The notes below the pieces were generated by a model. It was given only the letters and a program-made list of their open reading frames with translations, had not been told where the DNA came from and did no database searches. Shown piece after piece: positions 22,188 to 33,408 of a DNA stretch of 64,000 nt. Numbering within the stretch: the first letter of the stretch is position 1; every line of letters begins with the position of its first letter. The stretch comes from Nerophis ophidion (lineage: Eukaryota; Chordata; Actinopteri; Syngnathiformes; Syngnathidae): NCBI RefSeq assembly GCF_033978795.1, contig NC_084613.1, forward strand, positions 79,900,723-79,964,722, in the 5' to 3' direction. A program made the translations under genes and the position numbers.

Positions 22188-22850
22188 CTACATGGCCAAA
22201 AGTATCTGGCCACCCATCCAAATGGTCAGAATCAGGTGTTCTAATCACTTGGCTCGGCCACAGGTGTATAAAAACAAGCACTTATGCATGGAGACTGTTT
22301 CCACAAACATTTGTGAAAGAATGGGCCGCTCTCAGTGATTTCTAGCGTGGAACTGTCTTAGGAAGCCACCTGTGCAACAAGTTGTGAAATTTCTTCGCTC
22401 CTAAATATTCCAAAGTCAACCAACTGTCGGCTTTATTATAAGAAAATAGAAGAGTTCGGGAACAACAGCAACCCAGCCAGCAAGTGGTAGGCCAGGTAAA
22501 CCGACAGAGAGGGCTCAGGCGCTGCTGAAGCGCATCGTGCAAAGACTTTCTGCACAGTCAGTTGCTACAGAGCTCCAAACTTCATGTGACCTTCCAGTTA
22601 GCCCACGTACAGTACGCAGAGAGCTTCACGGAATGGGTTTCCATGGCCGAGCAGCTGCATCTAAGCCATACATCACCAAGTCCAATGCTAAGCGTGGGAT
22701 GTTGAATCATGATTTTCCATCTGGCAATCTTATGGACGAGTCTGGACTTGGAAGTTGCCAGGAGAACGGTACATTTCGGACTGCATTGTGCCGAGTGTGA
22801 CATTTGGTGGAGGAGGAATTATGGTGTGGGGTGGTGAGGGGAGTTTGTGG
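22188..22850 (+). pseudogene. Tc1-like family B, 5' half
   Basis: The TIR GGCCAAAAGTATCTGGCCAC (about 22194) is followed by the leader and N-terminal half of the transposase. The readable piece QRLSAQSVATELQTSCDLPV (22540 onward) is part of the paired-like helix-turn-helix region. The copy ends near GGAGGAGGAATTATGGTGTG at about 22808, just after the first part of the catalytic domain. Frameshifts are present and the 3' TIR is absent. Confidence 0.8.
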
Positions 22851-22903
22851 CCAACTACTTTAGGCAACATAGTGTATGTTACTCTATTGAGGTAATCTAA
22901 TGT

Positions 22904-23543
22904 TGTTACGATTACATGGGGGAGATGACGGCTCAGACACCAGGGGGCTGTATAGTTCTATGATTTATTATACATATATAGTTAACAAATATATATAACG
23001 ACAATTTACAATACTACTAAACAATAGAATGGAGTGTGTGACCAAAATACAAGAGTGTGTGGGGTAAGACTGTGTGTGTAAGTGATTGTCGTGTATTACC
23101 GTGATGTTGAGGAAAGCTAAAGGAGGGACAAAGCAGTAGGACAGTCCGTGAACAGGCCGGGGGAGTTGGGGTAGGAGCGAGGAAGCGTAGTCCGTGTCCG
23201 AACGGGGGTTGAGGATGGAGAAAGGGAGTCCAAATCACAAAAGCGGAATGACAAGAGATCACAAGGGGGGGGGACTCGGGAAGGCACTGCGGGAGAACAA
23301 ACAAGGACGTCAGACACAGAGGGAAAACGCAGAGAGAAACAGAGAGAGAGAGAGCATAAGGCTTCGGCTTACGGTGCACCATAAAGAAGCTAAGTTCCTG
23401 CCAGGATCCTTGGGTCCACTGGTCCTTTATTTAACTCCCTTCTTATCAAGCCCAGGTGTGCTGATTGCTGATCGCCCACATTTTTGCCGGCGCGGCAAGC
23501 AGAGAGCAAAGATGAGGGTGCATTCTGAACCCTGGCCGTGACA
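22904..23543 (-). mobile_element. Solo LTR with perfect 5-bp target duplication
   Basis: On the plus strand it runs TGTTACGATTACATGG to CCTGGCCGTGACA, flanked by AATGT at 22899-22903 and 23544-23548. In LTR orientation (minus strand) it contains AATAAAGGACCAGTGG, matching the triplet at 3062-5404, so it is the same family. It is 640 bp long with no retroviral interior. A 121-codon proline-rich minus-strand frame (23017-23382) is LTR sequence. Confidence 0.9.
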
Positions 23544-23548
23544 AATGT

Positions 23549-23800
23549 ATGCACAGATGAGATGTGTCGATATCAAAATATTACAGTAATGAATACATTC
23601 ATTTCATGAATACGTCCGAACACTAATAATATTTATTTTGTGCATGAACAAAGAAAAGTTAATATCGTATGTAACTTTTTAGCACATGAACATTGGATCA
23701 ACAACAGTTTTTTGTGATCTCATTAATGCCATGAAAATGGCAAATTTTCATTTTTTTGGACACGATAAGTGCTTAAAAGATATCATACACGTATCGTTAC
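23549..23800 (-). repeat. Right arm of the split inverted repeat
   Basis: TTGTGCATGAACAAAGAAAA and GGACACGATAAGTGCTTAAA are reverse complements of landmarks at about 20720 and 20606. Divergence is clearly higher than between recent repeats in the window, so the pair is old. Confidence 0.55.
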
Positions 23801-24777
23801 AATAACCACGGATATAATTGTGTGTCTCACACCAGAGGTGTCGAACTCATTTTAGCTCAGAGGCCACATGGAGGGAAACCTGTGAAACATGCGGGCCGGA
23901 CTATTAAAATCATGGCATTAAAACTAAAATAAAATAAAGACAACTTCAGATTGTTTTCTTTGTCTTACTTTGGCCAAAAATAGAACAAACTTATTCTGGA
24001 AATATTACAATAGAAATATAGAAAATAGCGTTAAAATGTAGATCCGTGACGGAAGGAAGAAAGTCACTGACTAAATGTACATATGCATAAAAATTTGTTT
24101 TCTCTGTGTTATTATTTTTAATTAATTGAGTAACGTTTATGACAACCTTTTTCCAAAACACAAAATAAAATGTAAGATATAACAGGATAATGTTAGAATA
24201 ATCATGTACGTATATTATCACATAACGTTAGTATGCTTTAGTTATTAGCTATTCTGCTCAAGTTACACTTTTCTATCTGTGCAAGGACGAAAATTCTTGT
24301 CTGAGGGGTGACCTCAGCCGCAGAAGTTATCTTTGTTTTAGCCCGCTAACAGCCAAGGACTTCAAGGACCTCAACGCATATAAGACGACAGCACGCAGAC
24401 GAAGCGGAGACAAGGCAAAACCACAAGGCCCCCAGGACATTCCGTCACGTATTGTGCGTACTGGACCTGCTTTGCATAATATAGGTGACCACTTCTTTTA
24501 GAGGCGACCTCAGTGATGTTGACTGTGGAACTCCTGAATAAATAGAGGGACGCGGCAGTGTTGATTTTGTAGACGAAAAATTTTCGTCATAGTTATCGTC
24601 AATTACCTTTTTTTTCTGACTAAAACGAGACAATAACTAAAGAAAAAATAATTTACGTGGACTAAGACGATGACGAGGTGTATTGACATATTCGTCAACG
24701 AATAAAAACGAGAAGAAAATGTCTGCCAGAGACGAGATCCAATCGGAACTCATTTCGTTAAGAAGAGGCGGGAGGAG

Positions 24778-24989
24778 TTGGGAAGAGAACCAATCAGAGC
24801 GACTAATAAAAAAGACAACATGAAAACGCCGGGGAGGAAGAGGAGAGAGGACGTATGGGGAAATTTTATATTCGACGTCAAAGATAACAAGACGCAGTGT
24901 AAGAAATGCAGCGCGAGGATTACGGGGAAAAACACAACAAACTTGAAGCGACATTTATAGTCGAATCATCCCGAAATCCACACACAGGT
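24778..24989 (+). pseudogene. hAT transposase N-terminal BED zinc finger, remnant
   Basis: The frame reads WGNFIFDVKDNKTQCKKCSA, then TTNLKRHL, an in-frame TAG at 24958, and SNHPEIHTQ after it. This is a C-x2-C ... H-x4-H BED-type finger, the DNA-binding module at the N-terminus of many hAT transposases. The stop falls between the paired histidine regions and no dimerisation (hATC) or catalytic residues follow, so only this module survives. GTAAGC after CACACAG (about 24987) could be a splice donor, which would fit an exon 1 of a spliced hAT gene. Confidence 0.65.
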
Positions 24990-25287
24990 AAGCATTAATA
25001 TACCGTAGCTGTGTGTGTCAAATATGAGTCAATAAATGACTCCCGCCTCCTGGTGGTAGAGGGCGCTAGTGATCCTTCTTGCGACAACAATCAGCAAGCG
25101 TTTATTTTTTCCTCTCGCTTGCACTTTTAACATGGGGGATTACATATCTAAAATAAAATAGTTTTCTAAACTGGACTTTCAATCAAAGCTGGAGGTAATA
25201 AAGGAAGATCTCCATCGAGACGGAGAGACTTTTAAAACTGAGGAAAGATAAGGAAGACTTCTATAAACAAGTTATCGATGCTTTTGA

Positions 25288-25533
25288 TGGCGGTTTAGCT
25301 CGGTTGGTAGAGTGGCCGTGCCAGCAACTTGAGGGTTGCAGGTTCGATTCCCGCTTCCGCCATCCTAGTCACTGCCGTTGTGTCCTTGGGCAAGACACTT
25401 TACCCACCTGCTCCCAGTGCCACCCACACTGGTTTGAATGTAACTTAGATATTGGGTTTCACTATGTAAAGCGCTTTGAGTCACTAGAGAAAAGCGCTAT
25501 ATAAATATAATTCACTTCACTTCACTTCACTTC
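25288..25533 (+). mobile_element. V-SINE, complete
   Basis: The full head starts TGGCGGTTTAGCTCGGTTGG, with B box GGTTCGATTCC and core TGTCCTTGGGCAAGACACTT. The tail stem-loop is followed by five CACTT repeats. The head folds as a tRNA-like cloverleaf with GGCGG pairing CCGCC. It is nested in the hAT at 24556-26090. Confidence 0.93.
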
Positions 25534-25824
25534 ATTTTCCACAGCATACAACTCACTCGACGTTATCCCGTTTATTACCCGGCTCACTCGTGAAATACTA
25601 AGTTTGAGACATAATTTTCATCAAAATACGACTTGTATCGGTGATTTTTCCGCTGTTTTGCTTTGACTTTCAGAAATTGAAGGGAAAGTTTACATATTAC
25701 CCTTTAGTCGACTAAATCTACTGTAGTTTTCGTCGACTATAATCTTATGATTTTTCGTCAACTAAAACTAAAATAATTTAAATACCTAAATTATGACTAA
25801 AACTTAATTACATTTCAGTCAAAG

Positions 25825-26285
25825 AACTATGACTAAAACTAAATCAAATTTTGCTGTCAAAATTAACACTTAGAGCGTGAGGCGAGACTGTGACTAATTG
25901 TGCAGCGGCATGCGTTCTCCTCATGAGCTAAATTGAACTCTGTCTCTGCATGATTCCTTGCTTCTTGTCTGTTTAATAGATGCCATCAGTGTTTGAACCT
26001 GCATTTGTTTTCAAAACAGTTACACAAAAATGGGACCCCAAATATTTATGACTTAAACTAAATCAAATTTTGCTGTCAAAAATAACACCGGGACGCGGGA
26101 GCCGAACATTAGAGCGTAAGGCGAGACTGTGACTAAGAGTGCAGCGCCATGCGTTCTCCTCATGAGCTAAATTGAACTCTGTCTCTGCATGATTCCTTGC
26201 TTCTTGTCTGTTTAATAGATGCCATCAGTGTTTGAACCTGCATTTGTTTTCAAAACAGTTACACAAAAATGGGACCCAAAATATT
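25825..26285. repeat. Tandem duplication of the hAT/LTR junction
   Basis: The segment from ACTAAATCAAATTTTGCTGT through the LTR end and TTACACAAAAATGGGACCC occurs twice, at about 25829-26045 and 26054-26280. The second copy keeps the full hAT end plus GGACGCGG. The first lacks about 20 bp at the junction. The duplication therefore followed both insertions. Confidence 0.8.
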
Positions 26286-26481
26286 TACTGTGGGACCCCA
26301 TTTTTATGACTTGATGGGGTCCCCGGCACCCCATATTGACAATTCCTAACGCCAACACTGATAAAGTATTGGTGCGTGCAAAACAAATATCATCCCGGGG
26401 GGCGGAGGGGGGCCATAGATAATTCATTGGCAGGCCGGATCTCGCCCCAGGGGCCTTGACTTTGACACCCCTGTCTTACAC

Positions 26482-26790
26482 GTAGTAGAACTTGTGGACA
26501 GACGAAGCCTCCGGCGGTGAAGGTTTAGCGATCAATGCGTGCTCACGCCGGGGGAATAATAGATTTAACTAACAGCCGTGATGTCACGATCGATGACTCC
26601 AGCTGATGGCATCATAGAAGTAAATATCAGATAATCCCAAGTGTGCGCTTAACACGAGCGGAAGATGTTAAAAACACACTTTTTGGTTTCGTTTTTTTCG
26701 GTGTGGCCATCTTCTTCTGGAGAGGAACATTATTTGATTGGCTGCTATTTATAAGTAAGCCGGTCTCTTTCCTTCAATGTACGCTGTGGG
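26482..26790. other. Unique-looking block, possible conserved non-coding DNA
   Basis: About 300 bp without repeat matches, moderately GC-rich at its start. It holds GTGATGTCACGATCGATGAC (a CRE-like core) at about 26579. There is no plausible coding exon. It is bounded by a hAT end and a V-SINE. Confidence 0.35.
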
Positions 26791-26792
26791 AC

Positions 26793-26903
26793 GGCATAGC
26801 TTGGTTGGTAGAGTGGCCGTGCCAGCAACTAGAGGGTTGCAGGTTCGATTCCCGCTTGTGCCATCCTAGTTGCTGCCGTTGTGTCCTTGGGCAAGACACT
26901 TTA
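26793..26903 (+). mobile_element. V-SINE, 3'-truncated
   Basis: The head (TAGCTTGGTTGGTAGAGTGG) and core up to CAAGACACTTTA are present, then it joins directly to an inverted V-SINE. B box GGTTCGATTCC is intact. Confidence 0.85.
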
Positions 26904-27127
26904 GTGAATTATATTTATATAGCGCTTTTCTCAAAGTGACTCAAAACGCTTTTACATAGTGAAACCCAATATCTAATTTTTACATCTAAACCAATGTGGG
27001 TGCCACTGGGAGCAGATGGGTAAAGTGTCTTGCCCAAGGACACAATGGCAGTGACTAGGATGGCAGAAGCGGGGATCGAACCTGCAACCCTCAAGTTGCT
27101 CACACGGCCGCTCTACCAACCGAACTC
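26904..27127 (-). mobile_element. V-SINE, inverted, forming a tail-to-tail pair
   Basis: In reverse it reads from the tail (GTGAATTATATTTATATAGC) through core and B box to CTACCAACCGAAC. It abuts the truncated plus-strand SINE with no spacer, giving an inverted repeat of about 110 bp. It is followed immediately by an inverted L2 3' end. Confidence 0.88.
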
Positions 27128-27647
27128 TTCCATTTTCGGCAGGAGAACCCACAAAAGGGCAAGGAAAACTCACACCCAGTGGGCAGGGAGAATTCACATC
27201 CAGTGGGACGCCAGTGACAATGCTGACTATGAGAAACCTTGGAGAGGACCTCAGATGTGGGGAACCCCCCCCCCCCCCCCCCCCCTCTAGGGGACCGAAA
27301 GCAATGGATGTCGAGCGGGTCTAACATGATGCTGCGAAAGTTCAATCCATAGTGGCTCCAACACAGCCGCGAGAGTTCAGTCCAAAGCGGATCCAAGACA
27401 GCAGCGAGAGTCCCGTCCACAGGAGACCATCTCAAGCGGAGGCGGATCAGCAGTGTAGAGACATCCCCAATCGATACAGACGAGCGGTCCATCCTGGGTC
27501 TTGACTCTGGACAGCCAGTACTTCATCCATGGTCATCGGGAGGGGGGGGACATAGGAGAAAGAAAAGAAGCGGCAGATCAACTGGTCTAAAAAGGAGGTC
27601 TATTTAAAGGCTAGAGGATACAGATGAGTTTTAAGGTGAGACTTAAA
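27128..27647 (-). mobile_element. L2-type LINE 3' end lacking its tail
   Basis: The reverse complement contains the L2 3' UTR, a run of about 20 C, and the last coding codons (TTAAGTCTCACCTTAAAACT in reverse at about 27625). The terminal GATT tail and final stem-loop are missing because the SINE pair is joined there. Confidence 0.85.
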
Positions 27648-27649
27648 TG

Positions 27650-28300
27650 ATGGCTGTCCTACCCAAGATGGAGGCCAGGAGGCGGAGCATGCAGCAGAGA
27701 GGAGAGGCGGGGCGCACTCGGAGTGATGCTGCAGCCAGCCCAGTCAGGTGCGTAAACTACACACCTGTTCTCAATCCCATCATCTTCTGCTGCAGCATAT
27801 AAGGGGAGAAGGAGTAACACTCGGGGCGGAAGTAGTAGGAGACAACCAGACGAGCGATCAGACGAGCAAGAACCACGGAACGACATCGCTTCGCACAGGT
27901 TTGACTCTTTATTTTTCAATAAGTCGCTCGCAGTCTAGGTCGGTCGCTCTTTCAGCTCCACCTCGCTCCTTTTCAGTCGCCGCGTCTTTCCTGTGCTGGT
28001 CTCGCTCGCTCCGTGGCTCTGCGTGGTTCTCGCTCGTCTGATCGCTCGTCTGGTTGTCTCCTACTACTTCTGCCCCGAGTGTTCCTCCTTCGCCCCTTTT
28101 GATGCTGCAGCAGAAGATGATGCGATTGAGAACAGGTGTGTAGTTTACGCACCTGACTGGGCTGGCTGCAGCATCGCTCCGAGTGCGCCCCGCCTCTCCT
28201 CTCTGCTGCATGCTCCGCCTCCTGGCCTCCATCTTGGGTAGGACAGTCATATTTCCTAGTCGGCTCAGTCTCTCCACAGTATCTCTGTCGCGTGTGCTGC
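27650..28300. repeat. Inverted LTR pair (family 4)
   Basis: The left arm (about 27652-27890) and right arm (about 28010-28248) are near-identical inverted copies, for example CCCAAGATGGAGGCCAGGAG at 27663 and its reverse at about 28220. The loop holds CAGGTTTGACTCTTTATTTT, matching 50391 and 63107 in the same LTR family. I read this as a minus-strand LTR (about 27896-28300) joined to an inverted part-LTR. Both arms carry a TATA-like region near CTGCAGCATATAAGGGGAG. Confidence 0.65.
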
Positions 28301-29088
28301 CAAAGGTTGATACCATCACATCTTTACTTTGACTTAAGAGAAGAAAGGACTTCATAATAAAGTTGATGTGTTGGCTCCACATGAGCCAAGGTGTTGAGGG
28401 GGGGGGGGGGGGGGGAAACCAAGCAAAAGTCTCATTCATGTTTTCTTTCCTGCTCTGGAGCGTACAATCCCCTTACTCCTTCCTCTCAGTCAATACCTTT
28501 CACCGTTTTTTTTAAGTCTGCCACTGAGAATCAAACCGGGCGGACAAAACAGCTCAAGTGGATGCACCTGTTTATATTCAATATTTGCTTTGACGCGGCT
28601 GTGATAATCCACTTAGCGGCACTTTTCATAGGAAAAAGTCCTCGGTGCCTTTTTGGTCCCAGCGGGTGTCTTTTCTGCCTGGAAATCACACTCCTGCGTG
28701 CGAGGACAATACGCCGTGTCGATGTGGCGTTTTCAACGTATAACCACTCCCTCGGTTGTCTCTCCAGCTCGCCGTGTCTTTTTTTTTTTTTTTTTGCCAG
28801 CGCCTCGTGAAGCAGTTGACCTCTGACATCATCTGTCGCTGAGATGTCCTCATCTGCATTCCAAAGTGCAGCGTTGCATCACCATGCAAACATGAGGAAA
28901 ATGTGCAATAACCGCTGAGATGTGGCGTCCACTTACGTGGACATGTGTGTTTTGCATGTTTGGGCTATTCCCCACCCGCCTAAAATACGCATTGCTGACA
29001 AAAACAACAGTCCACTGGAGTGGACATGTGCATGACTGGGATAGTTGTTCATCAATTTGTGCAAGTCTGACGAAAGACGGACTCAAAA
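28301..29088. other. Unique-looking block
   Basis: About 790 bp with no repeat matches, apart from a G run at 28398-28416 and a T run at 28780-28796. Several open frames exist (28391-28810 plus strand) but they cross the homopolymers and show no domain. Possibly host intergenic DNA. Confidence 0.35.
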
Positions 29089-29090
29089 TA

Positions 29091-30592
29091 CAAACCCCGT
29101 TTCCATATGAGTTGGGAAATTGTGTTAGATGTAAATATAAACGGAATACGATGATTTGCAAATCCTTTTCAACCCATATTCAGTTGAATATGCTACAAAG
29201 ACAACATATTTGATGTTCAAACTCATAAACTTTATTTTTTTTTGGCAAATAACAATTAACTTCGAATTTCATGGCTGCAACACGTGCCAAAGTAGTTGGG
29301 AAAGGGCATGTTCACCACTGTGTTACATCACCTTTTCTTTTAACAACACTCAATAAACGTTTGGGAACTGAGGAAACTAATTGTTGAAGCTTTGAAAGTG
29401 GAATTCTTTCCCATTCTGGTTTTATGGGGCGGTTTAGCTCGGTTGGTAGAGTGGCCGTGCCAGCAACTTGAGGGTTGCAGGTTCAATTCCCGCTTCTGCC
29501 AACCTAGTCACTGCCGTTGTGTCCTTGGGCAAGACACTTTACCCACCTGCTCCCAGTGCCACCCACACTGGTTTAAATGTAACTTAGATATTGGCTGTCA
29601 CTATGTAAAGTGCTTTGAGTCACTTGAGAAAAGTGCTATATAAATATAATTCACATTCACTTCACTTATGTAGAGCTTCAGTCGTTCAACAGTCTTGAGT
29701 CTCTGCTGTCGTATTTTACGCTTCATAATGCGCCACACATTTTCGAAGGGAGACAAGTCTGGACTGCAGGCGGGACAGGAAAGTACCCGCACTCTTTTTT
29801 TTTACGAAGCCACGCTGTTGCAACACTTGTCTTGCTGAAATAAGCAGGGGCGTCCATGATAATGTTGCTTGGATGACAACATATGTTGCTCCAAAACCTG
29901 TATGGACCTTTCAGCATTAATGGTGCCTTCACAGATGTGTAAGTTACCCATGCCTTGGGTACTAATACACCCCCGGCTTTTGAACTTTGCGCCTATAACA
30001 ATCCATATGGTTATTTTCCTCTTTGTTCTGAAGGATACAACGCCCTCGGTTTCCAAATATAATTTGAAATGTGGACTCGTCAGACCACAGAACACTTTCC
30101 CACTTTGCATCAGTCCATCTTAGGTGAGCCCGGGCCCAGCCAAGCCGGCGGCGTTTCAGGATATTGTTAATAAATGGGTTTGGCTTTGCATAGTAGAGTT
30201 TTAACTTGCACTTACAGATGTAGCAACCAACTGTTGTTACTGACAGTGGTTTTATGAAGTGTTCCTGAGCCCATGTGGTGATGTCCTTTACACACTGATG
30301 TCGGTTTTTGATGCAGTACCGCCTGAGGGATCAAAAGTACGTAATATCATCGCTTACGTGCAGTGATTTCTCCAGATTCTCTGAACTGTTTGATAATTTT
30401 ACGGACCGTAGATGGTAAAATCCCTAAATTCCTTGCAATAGCTCGTTGAGAAATGTTGTTCTAAAACTGTTAGACAATTTGCTTCCAAATTGGTGACCCT
30501 CGCCCCATCCTTGTTTGTGAATTACTTAGCATTTCATGGAAGCTGCTTTTATACCCAATCATGGCACCCACCTGTTCCCAATTAGCCTGAGT
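29091..30592 (-). mobile_element. Tc1-like family A element, broken by a V-SINE
   Basis: The left TIR starts CAAACCCCGTTTCCATATGA after a TA (29089-29090). Transposase sequence follows on the minus strand. The copy ends at CCCAATTAGCCTGA (about 30590) without the second TIR. Landmarks on the minus strand are GCISTQGMGNLHICEGTINA and PACSPDLSPFENVWRIMKRK. Multiple frameshifts and a V-SINE at 29428-29667 destroy the gene. Confidence 0.88.
29428..29667 (+). mobile_element. V-SINE inside a Tc1 element
   Basis: Complete from GGCGGTTTAGCTCGGTTGG to the CACTTCACTT tail. It lies between the Tc1 sequences CATTCTGGTTTTATG and ATGTAGAGCTTCAGTC, which are contiguous in reverse order in the copy at 60200-60230 (CTCTACATAAAACAAGAATG). 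The target was therefore about TTTTATG, retained on both sides as (TT)ATG. Confidence 0.9.
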
Positions 30593-30650
30593 AGATGAGT
30601 GTTATGTGTGTGTATATGTGTAAATAAATGAACACTGAATTTCAAGTATT

Positions 30651-30654
<4 letters not shown>

Positions 30655-30734
<80 letters not shown>

Positions 30735-30820
30735 CTTGACTCCTAACCACGCCCCCGCCCCTACCCCGACCACTCCCCCCACCTCTTGAAATTGGAGGTC
30801 TCAAGGTTGGCAAGTATGGT
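30655..30820. repeat. (TA)n microsatellite and end of the CCAACC-headed DNA repeat
   Basis: A TA tract lies at 30655-30728. It is followed by a C-rich segment ending GGAGGTCTCAAGGTTGGCAA then GTATG. That terminus is the inverse of the CATGCCAACC start at 10806. ATTTCAAGTATTTCTT before and GAAATACTTGA after the TA tract are inverted copies. Confidence 0.7.
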
Positions 30821-33368
30821 GTACTGTCTCCACCTGTCACATCACGCCGTGACTTATTTGGAGTTTTTTGCTGTTTTCTTGTGTGTCGTGTTTTAGTTCT
30901 TGTCTTGCGCTCCTACTTTGTTGTTGGTTGTCATGTCATGTACAAATTTTGTGGACGCCATCTGCTGTTCCTCACGCTGTAAGTCTTTGCTGTCGTCCAG
31001 CATTCGGTTTCCGTTTACTTTGCAGCTATTTCAGTTTTAGTTCCATTCTACTTCTTCCTAAGCTTCAATGCCTTTTCTAAGCGGCACTCGCCTTTTGTTT
31101 ATTTTTGGTTTAAGCATGAGGAACCTTTTTTTACCTGTGCACTGCCTTCCGCATATTGTGATGGCGACAAACCCTGTTCCCGACTTTCACAAAGCAACTA
31201 GCTACCTACTGCCACCTACTGATATGGAAGAGTATTACACGGTTACTCTGCCGGGTTCTAGACCAGTGGTCCCCAACCACCGGGCCGCGGCTCGATTGGT
31301 ACCGGGTCACAGAATAATTTTATTTATTTATTTATTTATTAAATCAACATAAAAAACACAATATACACTTACTTTGGAGTTTTTTTGCTGTTTTCCTGTG
31401 TGTCGTGTTTTAGTTCTTGTCTTGCGCTCCTATTTTGTTGTTGATTGTCATGTCATGTACAAATTTTGTGGACGCCATCTGCTGTTCCACACGTTGTAAG
31501 TCTTTGCTGTCGTCCAGCATTCGGTTTTCATTTACTTTGCAGCCATTTTAGTTTAGTTCCATTTTGCTTCTTCCTAAGCTTCAATGCCTTTTCTTAGCGG
31601 CACTCGCCTTTTGTTTATTTTTGGTTTAAGCATGAAGTACCTTTTTTACCTGCACGCTGCCTTCCGCAAATTGTGATGGCGAGAAACCATGTTCCCGACT
31701 TTCACAAAGCAACCAGCTACCTACTGCCACCTACTGATATGGAAGAGTATTACACGGTTACTCTGCCGCGTTCTAGACCAGTGGTCCCCAACCACTGGGC
31801 CGCGGCTCGATTGGTACCGGGTCGCAGAAGAATTTTATTTTTTATTTATTTATTAAATCAACAAAAAAAACATAATATACACTTACTTTGGAGTTTTTTG
31901 CTGTTTTCCTGTGTGTCGTGTTTTAGTTCTTGTCTTGCGCTCCTATTTTGTTGTTGATTGTCATGTCATGTGCAAATTTTGTGGACGCCATCTGCTGTTC
32001 CACACGTTTTAAGTCTTTGCTGTCGTCCAGCATTCGGTTTTCGTTTACTTTGCAGCTATTTCAGTCTTAGTTCCATTCTGCTTCTTCCTAAGCTTCAATG
32101 CCTTTTCCAAGCTGCATTCGCCTTTTGTTTATTTTTGGTTTAAGCATGAGGTACCTTTTTTACCTGCACGCTGCCTTCCGCATATTGTGATGGCGACAAA
32201 CCATGTTCCCGACTTTCACAAAGCAACTAGCTACCTACTGCCACCTACTGATATAGAAGAGTATTACACGGTTACTCTGCCGGGTTCTAGACCAGTGGTC
32301 CCAACCACCGGGCTGCGGCTCGATTGGTACCGGGTCGCAGAAGAATTTTATTTATTTATTTATTTATTTATTAAATCAACATAAAAAACACAATATACAC
32401 TTACTTTGGAGTTTTTTTGCTGTTTTCCTGTGTGTCGTGTTTTAGTTCTTGTCTTGCGCTCCTATTTTGTTGTTGATTGTCATGTCATGTACACACTTTG
32501 TGGACGCCATCTGCTGTTCCACACGCTGTAAGTCTTTGCTGTAGTCCAGCATTCTGTTTTCGTTTACTTTGCAGCCATTTCAGTTTTAGTTCCGTTCTGC
32601 TTCTTCCTAAGCTTCAATGCCTTTTCTAAGCGGCACTCGCCTTTTGTTTATTTTTGGTTTAAGCATGAGGTACCTTTTTTACCTGCACGCTGCCTTCCGC
32701 ATATTGTGATGGCGACAAACCATGTTCCCGACTTTCACAAAGCAACTAGCTACCTACTGCCACCTACTGATATAGAAGAGTATTACACGGTTACTCTGCC
32801 GGGTTCTAGACCAGTGGTCCCCAACCACAGGGCCGCGGCTCGATTGGTACCGGGTTGCAGAAGAATTTTATTTATTTATTTATTAAATCAACGTAAAAAA
32901 CACAATATACACTTACTTGGAGTTTTTTTGCTGTTTACCTGTGTGTCGTGTTTTAGTTTTTGTCTTGCGCTCCTATTTTGTTGTTGATTGTCATGTCATG
33001 TACACACTTTGTGGACGCCATCTGCTGTTCCACACGCTGTAAGTCTTTGCTGTCGTCAAGCATTCTGTTTTTGTTTACTTTGCAGCCATTTTAGTTTTAG
33101 TTCCATTCTGCTTCTTCCTAAGCTTCAATGCCTTTTCTTAGCGGGACTCGCCTTTTGTTTATTTTTGGTCTAAGTATGAGGTACCTTTTTTACCTGCACG
33201 CTGCCTTCCGCAAATTGTGATCGCGACAAACCATGTTCCCGACATTCACAAAGCAACTAGCTACCTACTGCTACCTACTGATATGGAAGAGTATTACACA
33301 GTTACTCTGCCGGGTTCTAGACCAGTGGTCCCCAACAACTGGGCCGCGGCTCGATTGGTACCCGGCCG

Positions 33369-33408
<40 letters not shown>

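Larger units (their letters stand above)
24556..26090. mobile_element. hAT element with BED-finger remnant, perfect 8-bp duplication
   Basis: The left end CAGTGTTGATTTTG and right end CAAAAATAACACCG are imperfect inverted repeats. GGACGCGG flanks it at 24548-24555 and 26091-26098. It inserted into LTR family 2. It carries a BED zinc-finger frame (24778-24960) and a V-SINE (25288-25533). Confidence 0.85.
24191..26242 (+). mobile_element. Solo LTR (family 2), interrupted
   Basis: The 5' part (24191-24555) starts TGTTAGAATAATCATGTA and reaches AATAAATAGAGGGACGCGG. The 3' part resumes at 26091 and ends TTTGAACCTGCA. The order matches the intact minus-strand copy at 49168-49677, where the equivalent join is continuous. 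AATAAATAGAGG provides a poly(A) signal. No flanking duplication matches, so one edge may be altered by the later tandem duplication at 25825-26285. Confidence 0.7.
23833..26473. mobile_element. hAT element (outer) with nested LTR, hAT and SINE
   Basis: It starts CAGAGGTGTCGAACTC and ends GACTTTGACACCCCTG. The flanks TCTCACAC (23825-23832) and TCTTACAC (26474-26481) are an 8-bp duplication with one mismatch. It is 2641 bp long, but most of that is later insertions (24191-26242). No transposase of its own was found. Confidence 0.8.

Noticed and set aside
25288..25361. tRNA-like sequence with A and B boxes and a paired GGCGG/CCGCC acceptor stem
   Set aside because: It is the head of a V-SINE repeated about nine times in the window and is always followed by the SINE core, so it is not a functional tRNA gene.
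27909..28439. 176-codon minus-strand open frame
   Set aside because: It lies over the inverted LTR arms and a poly-G/C run. Similar frames appear on both arms because they are the same repeat.
28391..28810. 139-codon open frame after a G run
   Set aside because: The frame begins in a homopolymer, ends in a poly-F stretch from a T run and has no recognisable domain.
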